DNA from: Bremia lactucae
Taxonomy: Eukaryota > Oomycota > Peronosporomycetes > Peronosporales > Peronosporaceae
NCBI RefSeq assembly: GCF_004359215.1
Contig: NC_090612.1
Coordinates: 5,436,909 to 5,451,021, forward strand
DNA: 14,113 nt
Direction: 5' to 3'
The position numbers and the translations under genes were made by a program. The notes beneath the pieces were generated by a model. That model was not told where the DNA came from and did not search any database. It saw nothing but the letters and a program-made list of their open reading frames with translations. This document shows positions 1 through 7,960 of the stretch, piece after piece (position 1 is the stretch's first letter; the number at the start of each line of letters is the position of its first letter).

Positions 1-1229
1 ACTTTGGTCGTATCGAGGCCCCTGGCCGCAATGTCCGTGCAAATGACAACGAGGTGACTGTCCGCGCCGTCGTCGCTACTAAGTCGCTTTAACAACTTCT
101 GACGTTGCAATCGATTGACCTCCTTGTGAAACAGTGCACAACTGTCCATACCCTTGTCGTTTTCTAGAAAATGGAACAGCGTATCGGCCGTGGCTATTGA
201 ATTTGTAAAGACTAGCGTCTTTCCACCAGCCGAAGCAGCCATGCTGTCTTTTTCCTTGGACGTCAAGATTTCATACAAAAGCTCGCAACGAGCGTGCTGC
301 TCACTATCAAAGACTCTGCTTGCCATGAAAACTTGGAGGTTGTGCGTATGTAGCGTCAGGTTCGGCAGTGTCCGATGAAAGCCCTATTCCATATATTTTC
401 AGTGACGTTCTCTGTCGTATGATAACAATCCTTTTCGTACCTCAGTCATAGCAAAGACTACAGACGGAAACTTGTGGTCAATGTAGTGACGCACCGAGCG
501 TTTACCATAGTCTGGGATCGTAGCCGCACTAAAGATCGTCTGCGTCTGGGACGTACTGAATCCATCGTCGTCGATGTCTTGAGGTTCGACACCGCAACGA
601 TTGAGCGCAGCTCGCATCAGCGGTTGATTTCGAATTGTAGCGAGAATTTGCTTCGTATCCTTCTCAAAACCTCCACTTAGGAGCATGTCGGCCTCATCGA
701 CAACAACTGTCTGCGTAAAGGCAAAGTCTTTCGGCTTCGTCGCACGTAATAACGCGCCAGGCGTGGAAAGGACGAGCGGACATGGGCGTGTACCATGGAC
801 AACAACTTGCCTGGAAGAAGACAAGCTTACAGAGAGCCGGGCCAGCTCCGGGTCCACTTGATGCAGCACAGCGGCCAACTGTCGCACAAGGTCTTGCGAC
901 GTCGTGAGCACGAGCGCAGTTGGTAAGCGCATGTTGTCAGGAGGCAGCGGATTGCGACGAAGCAGCTCGACCAGGGGCAATAAGAAAGCCAGCGTCTTGC
1001 CACCTCCCGTCTCTGCAGCTACCACAACGTCCTCACCGGCAAGGATGGGCGGAATGGCCTTGCGCTGGGCAGGCGTGGGACTTGCTATTTGCAATTGTGT
1101 TAATCGATCAGAGAGAACATAGTTGAGCCCCAGCGACTGAAAGATGCGTGCATGAGGTAGAATTAAAAGACTTAAATAATGTCGCAAGGAACTAGCGCTG
1201 GAAGGCCGAGTAGGAAGTCGATGGCGCAT
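1..1229 (-). CDS. DEAD-box RNA helicase, probably mitochondrial (DDX28/MRH4-like), two exons, 3' end outside window
   Basis: ATP-dependent RNA helicase core. Exon 1 is 441..1229 (263 residues) and exon 2 is 383..1, leaving the window in frame after 127 more codons. Visible motifs: Q-motif glutamine at residue 55 (PTPAQ), motif I AETGGGKT 72-79, a degenerate Ia (TSQDLVRQ, about 110-117), Ib STPGAL, motif II DEAD 178-181, motif III AAT 235-237, then in exon 2 motif IV TLVFTNS 319-325 and motif V TDIAARGLD 379-387. Motif VI should lie beyond the left edge. The TPGAL form of Ib and the non-SAT motif III resemble my recollection of human DDX28, a mitochondrial helicase in large-subunit assembly; this is inference. 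The first 30 residues are rich in R, S and L with no acidic residue, as in a mitochondrial presequence. The ATG at 1229 is the first in frame. Without splicing, the frame ends 14 codons into the intron. Confidence 0.88.
384..440 (-). other. 57-bp GT-AG intron in the helicase gene
   Basis: On the minus strand the donor is GTACGA directly after a GAG codon (441..443) and the acceptor is AATAG directly before GGC (381..383). Both ends are phase 0. A branch-like CACTGAA lies about 25 nt before the acceptor. Splicing removes an in-frame TGA and joins the motif III half to a frame carrying motifs IV and V, so the intron is strongly supported by protein content. Confidence 0.85.
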
Positions 1230-1240
1230 GACGTTCTGAC

Positions 1241-1248
1241 GGATTGAG
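1241..1248 (-). promoter_or_regulatory. Candidate initiator of the helicase gene
   Basis: On the minus strand CTCAATCC lies 11 nt before the helicase ATG. It fits a YTCANTYY-type oomycete initiator, recalled from the literature. If used, the leader would be under 20 nt. The motif is short and chance matches are common. Confidence 0.3.
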
Positions 1249-2548
1249 AAAACCGGTTAGGCGGTTTAACGCTTGGTCCTTAAAACCGGTACCAATGTTG
1301 CAGCAATGCCACGGAAAAGTTGACGCGCTGGCACTTATTCCACGATTGGTCTCGAAATTTTTGGCTGCTTTTAAAGATTGATGTCGACGGGCCCAGTCTT
1401 CAGTTGTGATAATTAAAGATGTGAAACAAAATGCTTTTCCGACTAATTAGCAGCCATAATTCACGTAGATTAGCAAAGTTTGTACACACTTTCCGCTGGA
1501 AGTAAAGCCACGCAGCTCAAACGGAGACTTTTTTTCGGACACGCGCACCAGCTAGTTTGTGCTCTTTTTATTATGACTTGCATCTCTCGTCCGCAACAGC
1601 GGATTTTGCAGACAAACACGCACGCATTATCGTCACACGCGCGCCTGACAAGATCTCAGGCCGAAGCGGAAAGCGAGCTTAATTTCTTATTAGGAATATA
1701 AATATCTAGGACTGCCCATTATTTATTATCTGGGGTATTTCTTAAGTAACTTTACCTCAGCTCGTCTTTATAAAAGATGCATTTTCGAATGTTTAATGTT
1801 AAAGAGATACTGTCGAGCATAGTACTGTATGATTATAGTCCGCGACAACACCACAATGACAAACATCGGGTTCGCAAGCTGTAAATTCATGACAAAGTAT
1901 TATTTGTGTTTATGTTGTCGGCAAAGTTCGAGTGATCATTATAACAGATGGCCACGGAGAAAACGTAGAGTAGGACAACGAAGATATGATATAGTATTCA
2001 TTAGTGGATTGACGGCTTCAGCGCCGGAAGGGCACTTAAAATTCCCCTGTGGACCTTACACGTATGAGCATGAAAGGCAAAACCGATACGCCCCTTCTTG
2101 CTTTATGTTGAGTCCACAAAAACGTAAAAGGAGATCGTTTTCATTTGATGGCAAGCCTCACTTCGCTTAGGACGAAGCTGTTGTTGTAGTGGTGGGCTGT
2201 ACGGTCGTATGGAGTGTTTGAAGGGTTTCTGCATGTGACTGTGTCTCTTCCAGCAATAAAATTACTAGCAGACCTTGGTCACAAGTATGCGTATAACGTC
2301 GTGCGTCACGCAAATGCAAAGTCGTACAGATGGGACTTGCCATTAAGAGGCCTTACATATTCGAGCAAGAGTGAATTTATCACAGACGGAATGCGCGGAC
2401 TATAATCAAAAAAGGGATCCTTATGCACCTGCAAGCAAGTAGACAAGTATGCTTTTATAGATATGTTTAGACCACATTGTCGCAGCCGCCGTAGGACTAC
2501 CGGTACATTCGTCTTGCGATGTCGTGAATTCTTCTGCAAATTGAGGTC

Positions 2549-2564
2549 ACTCATTACACATTCC
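2549..2564 (+). promoter_or_regulatory. Oomycete-like core promoter match
   Basis: The 16 bases ACTCATTACACATTCC resemble the recalled oomycete core promoter GCTCATTYYNCAWTTT: the CTCATT block and the CAWT block are at the right spacing, with about four mismatches. It points to the plus strand, 540 nt before the FYVE start codon. It could serve that gene through a long leader, serve an unrecognised small gene, or be chance. Confidence 0.25.
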
Positions 2565-2945
2565 AGATTTGTCGCGTTCGCGGCTGTTTCTGCTCATCTG
2601 CCATGCAAGAAGCAATAATTCAAATTTACAATCTGTCGCCAGCGCAAGAGGTTTTCTCGCGACCATTCCAGCTCCTTCCAGTTTTCTACCTTCTGTTTGG
2701 CTGAATCCCTCTTTACACCGGGCGTTTTATATTTTTAAATGGCAAAAGGTGCTGACCCTTCTGCAAAAGATGCGGATCGCGGTCACACGGCGCGATCAAG
2801 GCCCTCGACGTTCAAGAGGTCTGAAATTTCAAAAACGCCTTTCGATTGGTAGAAAGTAAGTTTCCGTACAGTCCGCGCGCAATGCACACAGCCGCTGCGA
2901 AGGGGGGAAGGTAGTCGTCAGTGTCGAGTTGCGGACTGGCGACAG

Positions 2946-2953
2946 TCACTCTT
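2946..2953 (+). promoter_or_regulatory. Candidate initiator of the FYVE gene
   Basis: TCACTCTT fits the YCANTYY-like oomycete initiator and lies about 155 nt before the FYVE start codon. Together with the candidate intron at 3032..3097 it would give a spliced leader of about 90 nt. The match is short and untested. Confidence 0.22.
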
Positions 2954-3031
2954 CGATACTTGTGCCTCGGTGGAGGAATTTAAGCTCGGCAAATTATAGT
3001 AGCGCCCCCATCTACTGTTGTGCTGTCATCC

Positions 3032-3097
3032 GTACGTACGTGTGTCTACGTTTGTGGATGCGCGCCGTTTATAACTGTTATCCCCACAACCGTTCAG
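3032..3097 (+). other. Possible 66-bp intron in the 5' leader of the FYVE gene
   Basis: The donor-like GTACGT lies in a GTAC repeat. A pyrimidine-leaning stretch from about 3079 ends in TTCAG at 3093..3097, four bases before the ATG. The 66-nt length fits oomycete introns and resembles the firm 57-bp intron in the helicase gene. No clear CTRAY branch site is seen, and removing it changes no protein sequence, so support is weak. Confidence 0.28.
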
Positions 3098-3101
3098 ACC
3101 A

Positions 3102-5132
3102 ATGAGCGCCGAGTTTCCCAACAGCAGCGGCGCACCTGGATCGCCCGAGTACGTGCGTGGGCCGACCGTAGCGTCACAGTGGCCCGCGGATGTGGACCTC
3201 GATGCGCTGTACCTTTCCGAGCGGTCCGAAGTAGATGAGCTCGTACGCAGCGCCTCGGACATGAGCGTCTGGACCATGGAAACGCGAAAGGATCAAGCGA
3301 TCGTGTACGTGCATTCTAAAAACAGTGAGCGCCTGTCGTACTCGGTGCGTGCGGTCACGAAAGTTGCGGGCTCGGTCGCGGATGTCCTCGAGTGTCTCCG
3401 AGCCGTGGACAATGCGAGTCTCAGGGGCTTTCAGAAGGTGCTTCACTCACGGAACTTTCTCGATGGCGAAGTGCTGCATGCGCACCAAGCCGACACAACG
3501 TCAGATCACGAAGGCGTGTCGACCGAGTCCATGACGCTCAAGTGGCTCGTGTTCTCGTCACCGAAAACCCTTGGCCGCTCCAAGGAGTTTTGCATTCGAG
3601 AGTACTGCATCTTACGGCCTTCTCACCCGGTGCATGGCAACGTAGGCGTCCTCAAATTTGAGTCGTATGACGGTGCCGCAGCGCGATACGGCATTCGTGG
3701 AAAACCCGATTCCAACAGCTTGACAGTGTTCGAGCCGAGCTCCTACGTGGTGCAGCAAACGGCTGAAGACCCGAATTTGTGCAACGTGACGCTCACTTTT
3801 GCGATGCGAAAAGCTCGTGGAGCCGAAAGCGTGTCCGCTGGCGTGCGACTGACGTCCTTACGTCTTGCCGGAGACCTAGCGGGGCTGGAACGGGCCGTGC
3901 AACAGGTGCTGTTTGCCCCCGCCGTGCTCGCCCAACGCCAAGAGTGGGTGAACGACGCAAAACGGACGAATTGCTCGCTCTGTGTGCAGTCATTTGGTCT
4001 TTTAAAGCGCCGCCACCACTGTCGCGTGTGTGGGGAAGTCGTGTGCTCCGCTTGCACTGTATTTAAGATGGTTAAAGGCGACCAAGACGTTGCTGTGAAG
4101 ATGCGTGTGTGCAAGGCATGCTTAGCGAAGAATAGCAACTCTAATGGCACGAACACTAACTTTGGAAGCACGACTGTCGGCGGGTTTTCGTTGCCGTCAT
4201 CTCGGAAACTCAGCAGCGACGTGGAAGTCGAAATGAATGGAAGCACGGGTCTAGCGCCGCTTTCGAATTGCATGGGGGTCAGCATTGGGAGTACAAGCTC
4301 GCTGACATCGGAGGAGTCGTATAGTCCGCCGAATGACCATTTGGCGTCGTCGTATCCGTTGTCGATGCAGTTTAACAAAGGCTCGGCCTTATCGTTTTCG
4401 GAACTCGATGCCAATGCACAGCCAAATGACGATGGAGAGAGTAGTCCGCCTCCGTACCGTAAACCCGCGAGCTCGATAACCAGTCAAGGAAGAGGAACGG
4501 GCTACGAAGTGCGACCGAATGGGAGTATGGGGAGAACGGTCTCAAATGCTAGTATTGCCACGAGCAGGAAAAAAAATGTTGATTGTCGGATTCAATATTT
4601 TAACGAGGACATGGAAGAGATTTGTCTGTTGGCGATGGAGACACTGACGTGTCCAATGGCAGGAATTCGCACGGAAGACTTTGAGCTTGTGAGATACTAT
4701 GACGGCAAACCAGCGCCGGGTCTCCCTCGAAGTCTCCCGACGTTTCGACGACTGGCAACGCGTGGAAAGCCGTGCATTGTATTGGACGTGAGCTCAGACA
4801 AGCGCATTTCAGGTGAAAAACGCTTTACTGCCAAGTTGCAGTTCTTTGTTGGGATCCCGTTGCTTGTGAATGGGGAAGTGGTAGGCGATTTATGTGTCGC
4901 GGATCGGTATGCTCGTGATAATATTGACCATAAGCAGGTGGAAGTGCTTAATGTCTTGGGCGAGACGGTCACCCAATACATGCAGTCGGAAGATTACCAA
5001 GAAGATCTAGAGGAGTTTAAGGCTGGTAATTATGCGGCCCGCAGAGTCGTCCCCATGGTTGACTCGTCTTCTCAGCCTCCAGAAAAAGAAGATAGCGAGC
5101 TATTGACAGGAAGCAAGGAAGTTGCATTTTGA
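3102..5132 (+). CDS. START-like/FYVE/GAF protein, putative phosphoinositide-binding signalling protein (676 aa)
   Basis: Single exon with three regions. Residues about 50-275 resemble the START-like (Bet v 1-fold) domain that precedes FYVE in many oomycete proteins; this is pattern-based. Residues 282-341 are a clear FYVE zinc finger: WVND at 282-285, RRHHCRVCG at 303-311, and eight zinc-ligand cysteines (291, 294, 307, 310, 315, 318, 337, 340). FYVE domains bind phosphatidylinositol 3-phosphate on endosomes. Residues about 345-490 are a Ser/Asn/Gly-rich, probably disordered linker. Residues about 495-630 resemble a GAF domain, with a core FFVGIPLLVNGEVVGDLCVA (581-600); its ligand cannot be told. 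The tail 635-676 is acidic and Ser-rich. No signal peptide or membrane segment is seen. The ATG has an ACCA context, and an in-frame stop lies just upstream at about 3072. It is divergent from the helicase and convergent with KRI1. Confidence 0.9.
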   Translation: MSAEFPNSSGAPGSPEYVRGPTVASQWPADVDLDALYLSERSEVDELVRSASDMSVWTMETRKDQAIVYVHSKNSERLSYSVRAVTKVAGSVADVLECLRAVDNASLRGFQKVLHSRNFLDGEVLHAHQADTTSDHEGVSTESMTLKWLVFSSPKTLGRSKEFCIREYCILRPSHPVHGNVGVLKFESYDGAAARYGIRGKPDSNSLTVFEPSSYVVQQTAEDPNLCNVTLTFAMRKARGAESVSAGVRLTSLRLAGDLAGLERAVQQVLFAPAVLAQRQEWVNDAKRTNCSLCVQSFGLLKRRHHCRVCGEVVCSACTVFKMVKGDQDVAVKMRVCKACLAKNSNSNGTNTNFGSTTVGGFSLPSSRKLSSDVEVEMNGSTGLAPLSNCMGVSIGSTSSLTSEESYSPPNDHLASSYPLSMQFNKGSALSFSELDANAQPNDDGESSPPPYRKPASSITSQGRGTGYEVRPNGSMGRTVSNASIATSRKKNVDCRIQYFNEDMEEICLLAMETLTCPMAGIRTEDFELVRYYDGKPAPGLPRSLPTFRRLATRGKPCIVLDVSSDKRISGEKRFTAKLQFFVGIPLLVNGEVVGDLCVADRYARDNIDHKQVEVLNVLGETVTQYMQSEDYQEDLEEFKAGNYAARRVVPMVDSSSQPPEKEDSELLTGSKEVAF

Positions 5133-5728
5133 AATTACGTGGTCAAGTGCAAATTGGTCCTGTATGGTCGAAATAATGTTTACTTAAAAGCCCTTCGACA
5201 GCTTCCTCATGAGACAATTTGAAATTTATGTAACTTTTCAATATGCTTTGATTTAGCCACCGGCTTAATTCGACAATGCGTTTTTTAGCAATGTATTGTG
5301 TTGCTGGTCTAAGGCGTACAATGGTCCATCCTTACGGTTCATCTTCTACATTATCTAATTGTTATGGGGAGGGACCATCCCTTGCGCTGCATGACTGCAA
5401 GCAACCGCGGCTACTTATGCGCTAGAGCAGACCAATAATTGTGCTATTGCACACATCTGTTTAATCAAAATACATATTTCGTCGACAAAGCCGGCTTGTC
5501 CATGCCGAAACATCTGCCAAATATGGTGCTGTGTTATCTCGGATACATGTTGATTTTAAATTTCTAAGCTCTGCGTCTTTTTTCGCTTTCGAGATTTTAG
5601 AAACATACTCATCTATTTAAGATCAAGCGGGGCAATACTTTTGGAAGCTATATTATCTCTACGACTTTCTAGGACTATTAAGTGCCCTCTACCGGCGCTT
5701 AAATGTATGGAACATCCTGCTGTCCGTA
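5133..5728. other. Spacer between convergent gene ends; no gene seen
   Basis: About 600 bp of AT-rich sequence between the FYVE stop and the KRI1 stop, expected to hold both 3' UTRs. No canonical AATAAA is evident for either gene. A small inverted repeat, AGGGA-CCA-TCCCT, lies near 5374..5386. I see no RNA gene, coding frame with recognisable content, or mobile-element end. Confidence 0.6.
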
Positions 5729-7681
5729 TTATATACTTTGCTTCAGCAGTTTGTACGATTCAAGGCGAGAAGTTGATAAACCAGTGGATGCGTATGTACT
5801 CTTCTTCTCTCCGTTTTTCTTCTTCTTGCTACGACGTTTCTTCTTCTCGGATTCTTTACTTACGTTATCGACCACAGGTTCGGTGCTATCCTGCTTTTCC
5901 TCTTTATTCATCTGCTTGGCTTCCTTGTCATCTGCCTCTTCTATGGCTTCGCTATCATTGGTCTTCTCTTTTTTCAATTTGCTACGTTTTCGCTTCTTTT
6001 TCGACAATTCTACTATCTGCGTTTCGGTGTCCTTACTAGGTTCCTGCTTGCTTTTGCGTCTTTTCTTCTCCTCCTGAACCTTTCGAATGCTCTTTTTTAA
6101 GTTCCTAAGGCGCTTGCGGTCCACAGAGTACTCTGTGTCAGCATACGGCGCCAAACGCTTTAGCGACACAAGCTGCTTCAAATCCTTGTCATCAGCAGCC
6201 ATAATCTCGTCCACGGTTAACCCAAAATCATTGTTTTGGACCTGACGATACTTGAAACGGCACTTCATCTCGCCAATTAAATCTTCGTAGTCTAATCCAT
6301 ACAATTCATCCATATACTGTTGCTTCGCACGCTCCATTTCCTCTATCGTCATTTTTTTAAGCTGAATGTCCTCTTCTTCCTCTTCTTCGTTCTGCTCGTC
6401 GACGATCTCACTTCCCATTTCAACTGTATCTTCCTCCAAGTCGACAGGCAACCCCCCAAAAAGTTCCTTATCTTCTTCTTCATCCCATGTCGGCTTTACC
6501 ATTTCGTCGTCCTCTTTATAATACTGTTCATCAAAGACAGCATGCATCCGCTTATCATACTCGACCGGATCAAAGTCTCCTTCTAGATCTTCTGGTTTTA
6601 AACCATTCGTGCTATCAGATCCACCCATAAGACGTGCAACCTTTTCCAGCTTTTGTTCAATCTCAGCCTGTTTTAGATTTTTAAGCCGACGGAGCTCTTC
6701 TTCTTTCTTCTGCCGTTCCAATGCTTTTCGCTCTTTTCGTTCTGCACGTTTGCGCTTGCGTGCATCGTCTTCACGACGCATTGTATCCTCCACCTGGCGG
6801 GTATATGTCTGGATCACATTGCTTCCCTGCTCCTCAAAACGAAAATTGTACGAGTGTTCAAACTCCTCAGCATTCTTCAGCTCTTCAGCATCTTCGTCAT
6901 CTTCCTTAACAATATCCTCATAATGCGGAATCGTTTCCATCTTGTCTTTCCAGCCTTCACTGGTCAAATAATGCTCAAGAAACTCCTCCGGGGCCATCTC
7001 CTTCTCACGACTGTGTTTGGATTGAAATACCGCTTGGTCCTCATCTTCCTCTTTCTGCTCTTCATCAGTTCTCTTTCGAACGGTAAATAGCCTTCCATCC
7101 AGCTCGTCTCTTTCATCATCGCTGCAGTTCTCCTCCTTTAATGAATCCAGAAAGTCTTGCTTTATTCGAGACTGCTCTTCTTTATACGTCTGCACAGGTT
7201 TAATCATATCATCGTCTTCTTCACTGCCACTAACATTGCCCGCAATTGCTTGCTGACGCACTAGATCCTTGTAATAGATCGGCGCCGATACTTTCTTCTT
7301 CGAAACCTTCTTTGCTTGTCCTTCGTCGCTACCGCTTTCAACTTTTTCGGAGTTTTGGAAAAAAGTGATGGACGGATCGTAGATGGACAGGTCTTTCTTG
7401 CGTATGAGCTTCAGAGTTGTGCGAATATCCGCGTCCAGGTCCTTTGTCAGCTCTTCACCATCCTCGTCCTCTGTCTCTGAGCTAGATTCGTCATCGTCGG
7501 TGCCAAGACCACGCTTTTCCAAAGCTGAAATTTCTTCCTTGCGCTTGCGCTCCTCGAAGGCCTGCGCAAACTTTTGGTTCACTTTAAGCTGAACCGTTCG
7601 CCTTTTGAGAGGTGAGGAGTGCAGAGGTTTTGATGCACCTTTCACCACAAGAAGGTCATTGCTGAGGTCATTGGACCCCAT
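5729..7681 (-). CDS. KRI1: KRI1-like ribosome biogenesis protein (650 aa)
   Basis: Homolog of the nucleolar protein Kri1, which in yeast works with Krr1 in 18S rRNA processing and 40S subunit assembly. The N-terminus has the family pattern: a charged helix (about 36-56), an acidic Ser/Glu stretch (61-78), then LTKDLDADIRTTLKLIRKKD at 78-97. The central KRI1 region covers about 229-350: PEEFLEHYLTSEGW (231-244), YNFRFEEQGSNVIQTY (278-293), then a long basic/acidic coiled coil (300-348). The C-terminal KRI1 region is about 455-540, with KCRFKYRQVQNNDFGLTVDE at 473-492. Acidic patches and Lys/Arg-rich stretches (537-625, probable nuclear or nucleolar localisation) alternate throughout. Length fits the family. 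It is one exon, with ATG at 7681 the first in a conserved-looking N-terminus. Both ends appear intact. A LINE lies just upstream in the same orientation. Confidence 0.93.
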   Translation of the reverse strand: MGSNDLSNDLLVVKGASKPLHSSPLKRRTVQLKVNQKFAQAFEERKRKEEISALEKRGLGTDDDESSSETEDEDGEELTKDLDADIRTTLKLIRKKDLSIYDPSITFFQNSEKVESGSDEGQAKKVSKKKVSAPIYYKDLVRQQAIAGNVSGSEEDDDMIKPVQTYKEEQSRIKQDFLDSLKEENCSDDERDELDGRLFTVRKRTDEEQKEEDEDQAVFQSKHSREKEMAPEEFLEHYLTSEGWKDKMETIPHYEDIVKEDDEDAEELKNAEEFEHSYNFRFEEQGSNVIQTYTRQVEDTMRREDDARKRKRAERKERKALERQKKEEELRRLKNLKQAEIEQKLEKVARLMGGSDSTNGLKPEDLEGDFDPVEYDKRMHAVFDEQYYKEDDEMVKPTWDEEEDKELFGGLPVDLEEDTVEMGSEIVDEQNEEEEEEDIQLKKMTIEEMERAKQQYMDELYGLDYEDLIGEMKCRFKYRQVQNNDFGLTVDEIMAADDKDLKQLVSLKRLAPYADTEYSVDRKRLRNLKKSIRKVQEEKKRRKSKQEPSKDTETQIVELSKKKRKRSKLKKEKTNDSEAIEEADDKEAKQMNKEEKQDSTEPVVDNVSKESEKKKRRSKKKKNGEKKSTYASTGLSTSRLESYKLLKQSI

Positions 7682-7907
7682 GAGACCCTACAATAGTGGC
7701 GCTTGGATGAATGGCGAGAATTGTGAAATTCTATTTTGCGCGGTTTTTAGTCCGGTATTTACTCAAAAGAATGGTACTTAATTCTATCAGATTGTCTTTT
7801 TAAGCTACAATATCAGATGCGTTTTACAAAATATTAATCAGAAATAGCTTGAGTGCGACGTATCGGCGACTAACTGCGAGAGGCACGCAAAATAAGTCGG
7901 ACGGCCA
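7682..7907 (-). promoter_or_regulatory. Short upstream region of KRI1, up to the LINE tail
   Basis: About 225 bp remain between the KRI1 ATG and the pyrimidine-rich stretch that I take as the LINE 3' end. It must hold the KRI1 promoter if the insertion left one intact. Minus-strand AT-rich stretches and an imperfect palindrome (GAATT-GTGA-AATTC, about 7718..7731) are present. No strong initiator match was found. The boundary with the LINE is uncertain: an A5 run near 7800 on the minus strand could instead mark the element's end. Confidence 0.35.
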
Positions 7908-7937
7908 CTAGAGAGGGAGAGAGAGGTTCAGAGAGTC
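7908..7937 (-). repeat. CT-rich stretch, candidate 3' tail of the LINE
   Basis: On the minus strand this stretch reads as imperfect CT repeats (plus strand GAGAGGGAGAGAGAGG followed by TTCAGAGAG) starting 16 nt after the ORF2 stop. Many LINEs end in a simple repeat instead of poly(A), so it may mark the 3' end. An ordinary low-complexity 3' UTR is the alternative. Confidence 0.35.
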
Positions 7938-7941
7938 TATT

Positions 7942-7960
7942 TACTTAGTGTTTCTAAGTA
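7942..7960 (-). other. 7-bp stem, 5-nt loop hairpin at the ORF2 stop codon
   Basis: TACTTAG (7942..7948) and CTAAGTA (7954..7960) are exact reverse complements around a TGTTT loop. The ORF2 stop codon (7956..7954) lies in one arm. Some LINE reverse transcriptases recognise a 3' stem-loop in their template RNA, so this is a candidate, but a 7-bp A/T-rich stem can arise by chance. Confidence 0.35.

Larger units (their letters stand above)
1230..3101. other. Intergenic region between divergent helicase and FYVE genes; no convincing gene
   Basis: This 1.87-kb AT-richer stretch separates two divergent genes. Reading frames of 60-113 codons exist (1829..2170 plus, 2214..2405 plus, 2306..2554 minus), but none shows a recognisable motif and some lack an ATG. 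AAAACCGGT occurs twice close to the helicase start (1249..1257 and 1282..1290). The right part holds two initiator-like motifs (2549..2564 and 2946..2953), a 37-codon ATG frame (2739..2852) and a possible leader intron (3032..3097). I saw no tRNA, rRNA, terminal inverted repeats or other transposon signature. An old decayed mobile element cannot be excluded by eye. Confidence 0.5.

Noticed and set aside
1829..2170. 113-codon plus-strand frame, basic and Cys/Tyr-containing
   Set aside because: No recognisable domain, no clear promoter, surrounded by stop-rich sequence; I could not link it to a host or transposon family.
2214..2554. Two opposite-strand frames (2214..2405 plus; 2306..2554 minus) that could be a decayed transposon or gene
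   Set aside because: Composition alone is not enough; no motif, and neither joins to a longer coding region across plausible introns.
3031..3041. CGTACGTACGT repeat as a microsatellite or origin element
   Set aside because: Only about 11 bases; too short to mean anything by itself.
3743..4414. 223-codon minus-strand frame
   Set aside because: It lies antisense within the FYVE gene, whose protein has clear domains; it is a shadow frame.
2739..5132. An upstream coding exon joined to the FYVE protein through the acceptor at 3097
   Set aside because: The phase-compatible donor at about 2848 would create TGA at the junction, and the GTAAGT donor at 2855 lies after a stop in that frame.
5641..6077. 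Overlapping plus-strand frames rich in F, S and L, looking like membrane segments
   Set aside because: They are antisense to the Lys/Glu-rich C-terminal half of KRI1; the hydrophobic look is a by-product of reverse-complemented AAG/GAA codons.
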